Shown: positions 4,477 through 6,386 of the stretch, in pieces | How positions within the stretch are numbered: the first letter of the stretch is position 1 | Layout of the letters: every line of letters begins with the position of its first letter | Assembly: GCA_041645555.1 (NCBI GenBank) | Contig: JBAZPX010000028.1 | Coordinates: 1 to 6,386 of the forward strand | DNA from: JAQTRU01 sp041645555 | GTDB lineage: Bacteria > Patescibacteriota > Patescibacteriia > Patescibacteriales > JAQTRU01 | Length of the DNA stretch: 6,386 bases | Direction of reading: 5' to 3' | Program-made: the position numbers and the translations under genes | Notes under the pieces: model-generated | What the model saw: the letters and a program-made list of their open reading frames with translations, nothing else | The model's database searches: none | What the model was told of the DNA's origin: nothing

Positions 4477-6375
4477 ATGGGAAAAATATTAGGTATTGAT
4501 TTAGGCACGACTAACAGTGCCATGGCGATTATGGAAGGCGGAAAGCCGAAAATTTTAGAAAATGCGGAAGGCGCCAGAACCACTCCGTCCATTGTGGCAA
4601 TTTCCAAAAACGGCGAACGGCTGGTGGGCTTAACGGCCAAACGGCAGGCCGTAACCAATCCGGGCAACACGGTTTACGCGGTTAAGCGTTTAATCGGCCG
4701 GCATTTTAACGATGAAGAAGTGCAAAGGGACAAAAAAACCGCCTCTTATAAAATCATCCAGGCCGGTGAAGGCGTAAAGGTGGAAATGAGCGGCAAAGAA
4801 TATACGCCGCAGGAAATTTCGGCTATGATTTTATCTAAGTTAAAAGCCGATGCCGAGGCGCGGCTGGGAGAAAAAATTACGGAAGCGATTATTACCGTGC
4901 CGGCTTATTTTAACGATTCGCAAAGGCAGGCCACGAAAGACGCTGGGAAAATTGCCGGTTTTGATGTAAAGCGCATTATTAACGAACCGACCGCGGCGGC
5001 TTTGGCTTACGGCTTTGAGAAAAAGAAAGGCCAGCAAATCGCGGTTTATGATTTAGGCGGCGGCACTTTTGATATTTCCATTTTAGACGTTTCCGAAGAT
5101 ACGGTTGAAGTAAAATCAACCAACGGCGATACGCACTTAGGCGGAGAAGATTTTGACCAAAGGATTATTGAATGGATAATCGGCGAATTTAAAAAAGACC
5201 AGGGGATTGATTTAGGCAAAGACCCTTTGGCTTTGCAGAGAATTAAGGAAGCGGCGGAAAAAGCCAAGATTGAATTGTCCACGACTATGGAAACCGAAAT
5301 CAACCAGCCGTTTATCACGACCGGCGCCGACGGGCCGAAACATCTGGTTATGAAAATGAGCCGGGCAAAATTAGAAGACTTGGTCGGCGACTTAGTGGAA
5401 AAAACTATGGGGCCGTGTAAGGCGGCCTTGGCCGACGCTAAAGTGGGAGTTAATGATTTAGAAGAAGTCATAATGGTCGGGGGCATGACTCGCATGCCTA
5501 TGGTCCAGAAAAAAGTTAAGGAATTTTTCGGCAAAGAGCCGCACTTAGGCGTTAATCCGGACGAAGTCGTAGCCGCCGGGGCCGCGGTTCAGGCCGGAGT
5601 TTTGCAAGGCGATGTGAAAGATGTATTATTATTAGACGTAACGCCCCTTACTTTGGGCATTGAAACTTTGGGCGGGGTAGCGACGCCTTTGATTGAAAGA
5701 AATACGACGATTCCGACTTCTAAATCCCAGATTTTTTCTACCGCGGCTGACGGCCAGACCAGCGTGGAAATCCATGTCCTGCAAGGCGAACGGCCGATGT
5801 CGCAGGATAATAAAACTTTGGGCCGGTTTATTTTAGACGGCCTTCCGCAGGCACCCAGAGGCGTTCCGCAGGTTGAAGTAAGTTTTGATATTGACGCTAA
5901 CGGGATTTTAAACGTTAAAGCCACGGATAAAGCGAGCGGCAAACAGCAGCATATTACCATTACCGCTTCTTCGGGCCTTTCCAAGGAAGAAGTGGAAAAG
6001 ATGAAAAAGGAAGCGGAACTGCACGCGGAAGAAGATAAAAAGAAAAAAGAGCAGATTGACATAAAAAATCAGGCCGATGCCGTTGTCTTTTCCACGGAAA
6101 GAATGCTTAAAGAATCCGGGGATAAAATAAAGCCGGAAGACAAAAAAGAACTTGAAGAAAAATTAGAAGCCTTAAAGAAAGTTAAAGACTCTGACAGTTA
6201 TGACGAGATGAAAAAGAAAATGGAAGAAATGAACCAGGTCGCGCAGAAAATCGGCGCCTCAATGTACCAGAATGCGCAAGGTGCGCCAGGCGCCCAAGCC
6301 GGCGGCGGAGAAGCGGGCAAAGAAGAAAAGAAGGGTGATGAACCGGTTGAAGGTGAAGTGGTTGATAATAAATAA
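4477..6375 (+). CDS. dnaK: Molecular chaperone DnaK (Hsp70)
   Basis: DnaK is the cytoplasmic ATP-driven Hsp70 chaperone that binds exposed hydrophobic segments, working with DnaJ and GrpE. The ATPase domain starts with the phosphate loop GIDLGTTNS (6-14) and has the second phosphate motif DLGGGTFD (192-199), in which T197 corresponds to the autophosphorylated threonine of E. coli DnaK. The hydrophobic linker VLLLD (383-387) leads into VTPLTLGIET and the substrate-binding domain, followed by a lysine- and glutamate-rich helical lid. The tail is Gly/Ala-rich and ends EGEVVDNK, where many DnaKs end in EEVxDx. The 632-residue length is full (E. coli 638), with no break or missing motif. The start is set by the conserved MGKILGIDLGTT. 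There is no Shine-Dalgarno, only AATAAATAAAT. No CIRCE precedes it, and a repeat with a perfect palindrome lies just upstream. Confidence 0.98.
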   Translation: MGKILGIDLGTTNSAMAIMEGGKPKILENAEGARTTPSIVAISKNGERLVGLTAKRQAVTNPGNTVYAVKRLIGRHFNDEEVQRDKKTASYKIIQAGEGVKVEMSGKEYTPQEISAMILSKLKADAEARLGEKITEAIITVPAYFNDSQRQATKDAGKIAGFDVKRIINEPTAAALAYGFEKKKGQQIAVYDLGGGTFDISILDVSEDTVEVKSTNGDTHLGGEDFDQRIIEWIIGEFKKDQGIDLGKDPLALQRIKEAAEKAKIELSTTMETEINQPFITTGADGPKHLVMKMSRAKLEDLVGDLVEKTMGPCKAALADAKVGVNDLEEVIMVGGMTRMPMVQKKVKEFFGKEPHLGVNPDEVVAAGAAVQAGVLQGDVKDVLLLDVTPLTLGIETLGGVATPLIERNTTIPTSKSQIFSTAADGQTSVEIHVLQGERPMSQDNKTLGRFILDGLPQAPRGVPQVEVSFDIDANGILNVKATDKASGKQQHITITASSGLSKEEVEKMKKEAELHAEEDKKKKEQIDIKNQADAVVFSTERMLKESGDKIKPEDKKELEEKLEALKKVKDSDSYDEMKKKMEEMNQVAQKIGASMYQNAQGAPGAQAGGGEAGKEEKKGDEPVEGEVVDNK

Positions 6376-6386
6376 CCCTCACCCCC
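6376..6386. repeat. Start of a second REP-like repeat, cut by window edge
   Basis: CCTCACCCC at 6377-6385 equals 152-160, the left flank of the palindromic repeat near the start of the window. It begins directly after the dnaK stop codon. Only 11 bases are visible, so membership is probable rather than proven. Confidence 0.4.

Noticed and set aside
4359..4670. Minus-strand open frame of 103 codons overlapping the dnaK start
   Set aside because: It mirrors the strongly conserved dnaK coding sequence and the palindrome; the translation has no recognisable motif.
5046..6062. Long minus-strand open frames inside dnaK (162 and 157 codons)
   Set aside because: They lie wholly within a full-length, motif-complete dnaK and are side effects of its codon use.

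Overview
The window looks like a heat-shock chaperone cluster from a bacterium of the Candidate Phyla Radiation (Patescibacteria, most like the Parcubacteria group). This is an inference from four things: proteins shorter than their usual relatives, AT-rich gene starts mostly without a Shine-Dalgarno sequence, intergenic gaps packed with palindromic repeats, and the style of the Hsp20 N-terminus. All recognised genes lie on the + strand.

Layout. Bases 1-78 hold the probable last 25 codons of an unrecognised gene, followed by a clear rho-independent terminator (117-148). A repeat-rich spacer follows (about 150-293), including a second terminator-like hairpin whose 5' arm contains a copy of half a CIRCE operator. 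A complete CIRCE operator (294-320) overlaps a near-ideal vegetative promoter that fires almost exactly at the hrcA start codon. Then come hrcA (compact, apparently without the family's inserted domain), a stand-alone Nudix hydrolase gene with an almost perfect Nudix box, and a gene fusing a second Nudix domain with a degraded catalytic motif to the nucleotide-exchange factor GrpE. An AT-rich inverted-repeat gap separates these from a small heat-shock protein gene (Hsp20).

Between hsp20 and dnaK lies a stretch of about 1.5 kb that does not look like the rest. It has two very AT-rich genes, a two-pass membrane protein of unknown function and a zinc-ribbon/DUF4145 protein, embedded among several palindromic elements with GTCATT...AATGAC ends. 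One such repeat occurs as two perfect 30-bp copies in inverted orientation on either side of the DUF4145 gene. A perfect 36-bp palindrome sits 29 bases before dnaK. The window ends just after a full-length dnaK, in what appears to be the start of another copy of the repeat seen near base 150.

How the genes work together. HrcA represses its own promoter through CIRCE. GrpE exchanges nucleotide on DnaK, and Hsp20 holds unfolding proteins for DnaK to refold. No dnaJ is visible and could lie beyond the right edge. The feature that most deserves attention is the Nudix-GrpE fusion next to its intact Nudix paralogue, which suggests that a nucleotide-binding or nucleotide-cleaving domain has been recruited to the DnaK nucleotide-exchange machinery. 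The DUF4145 cassette with its inverted repeats is the second point of interest.
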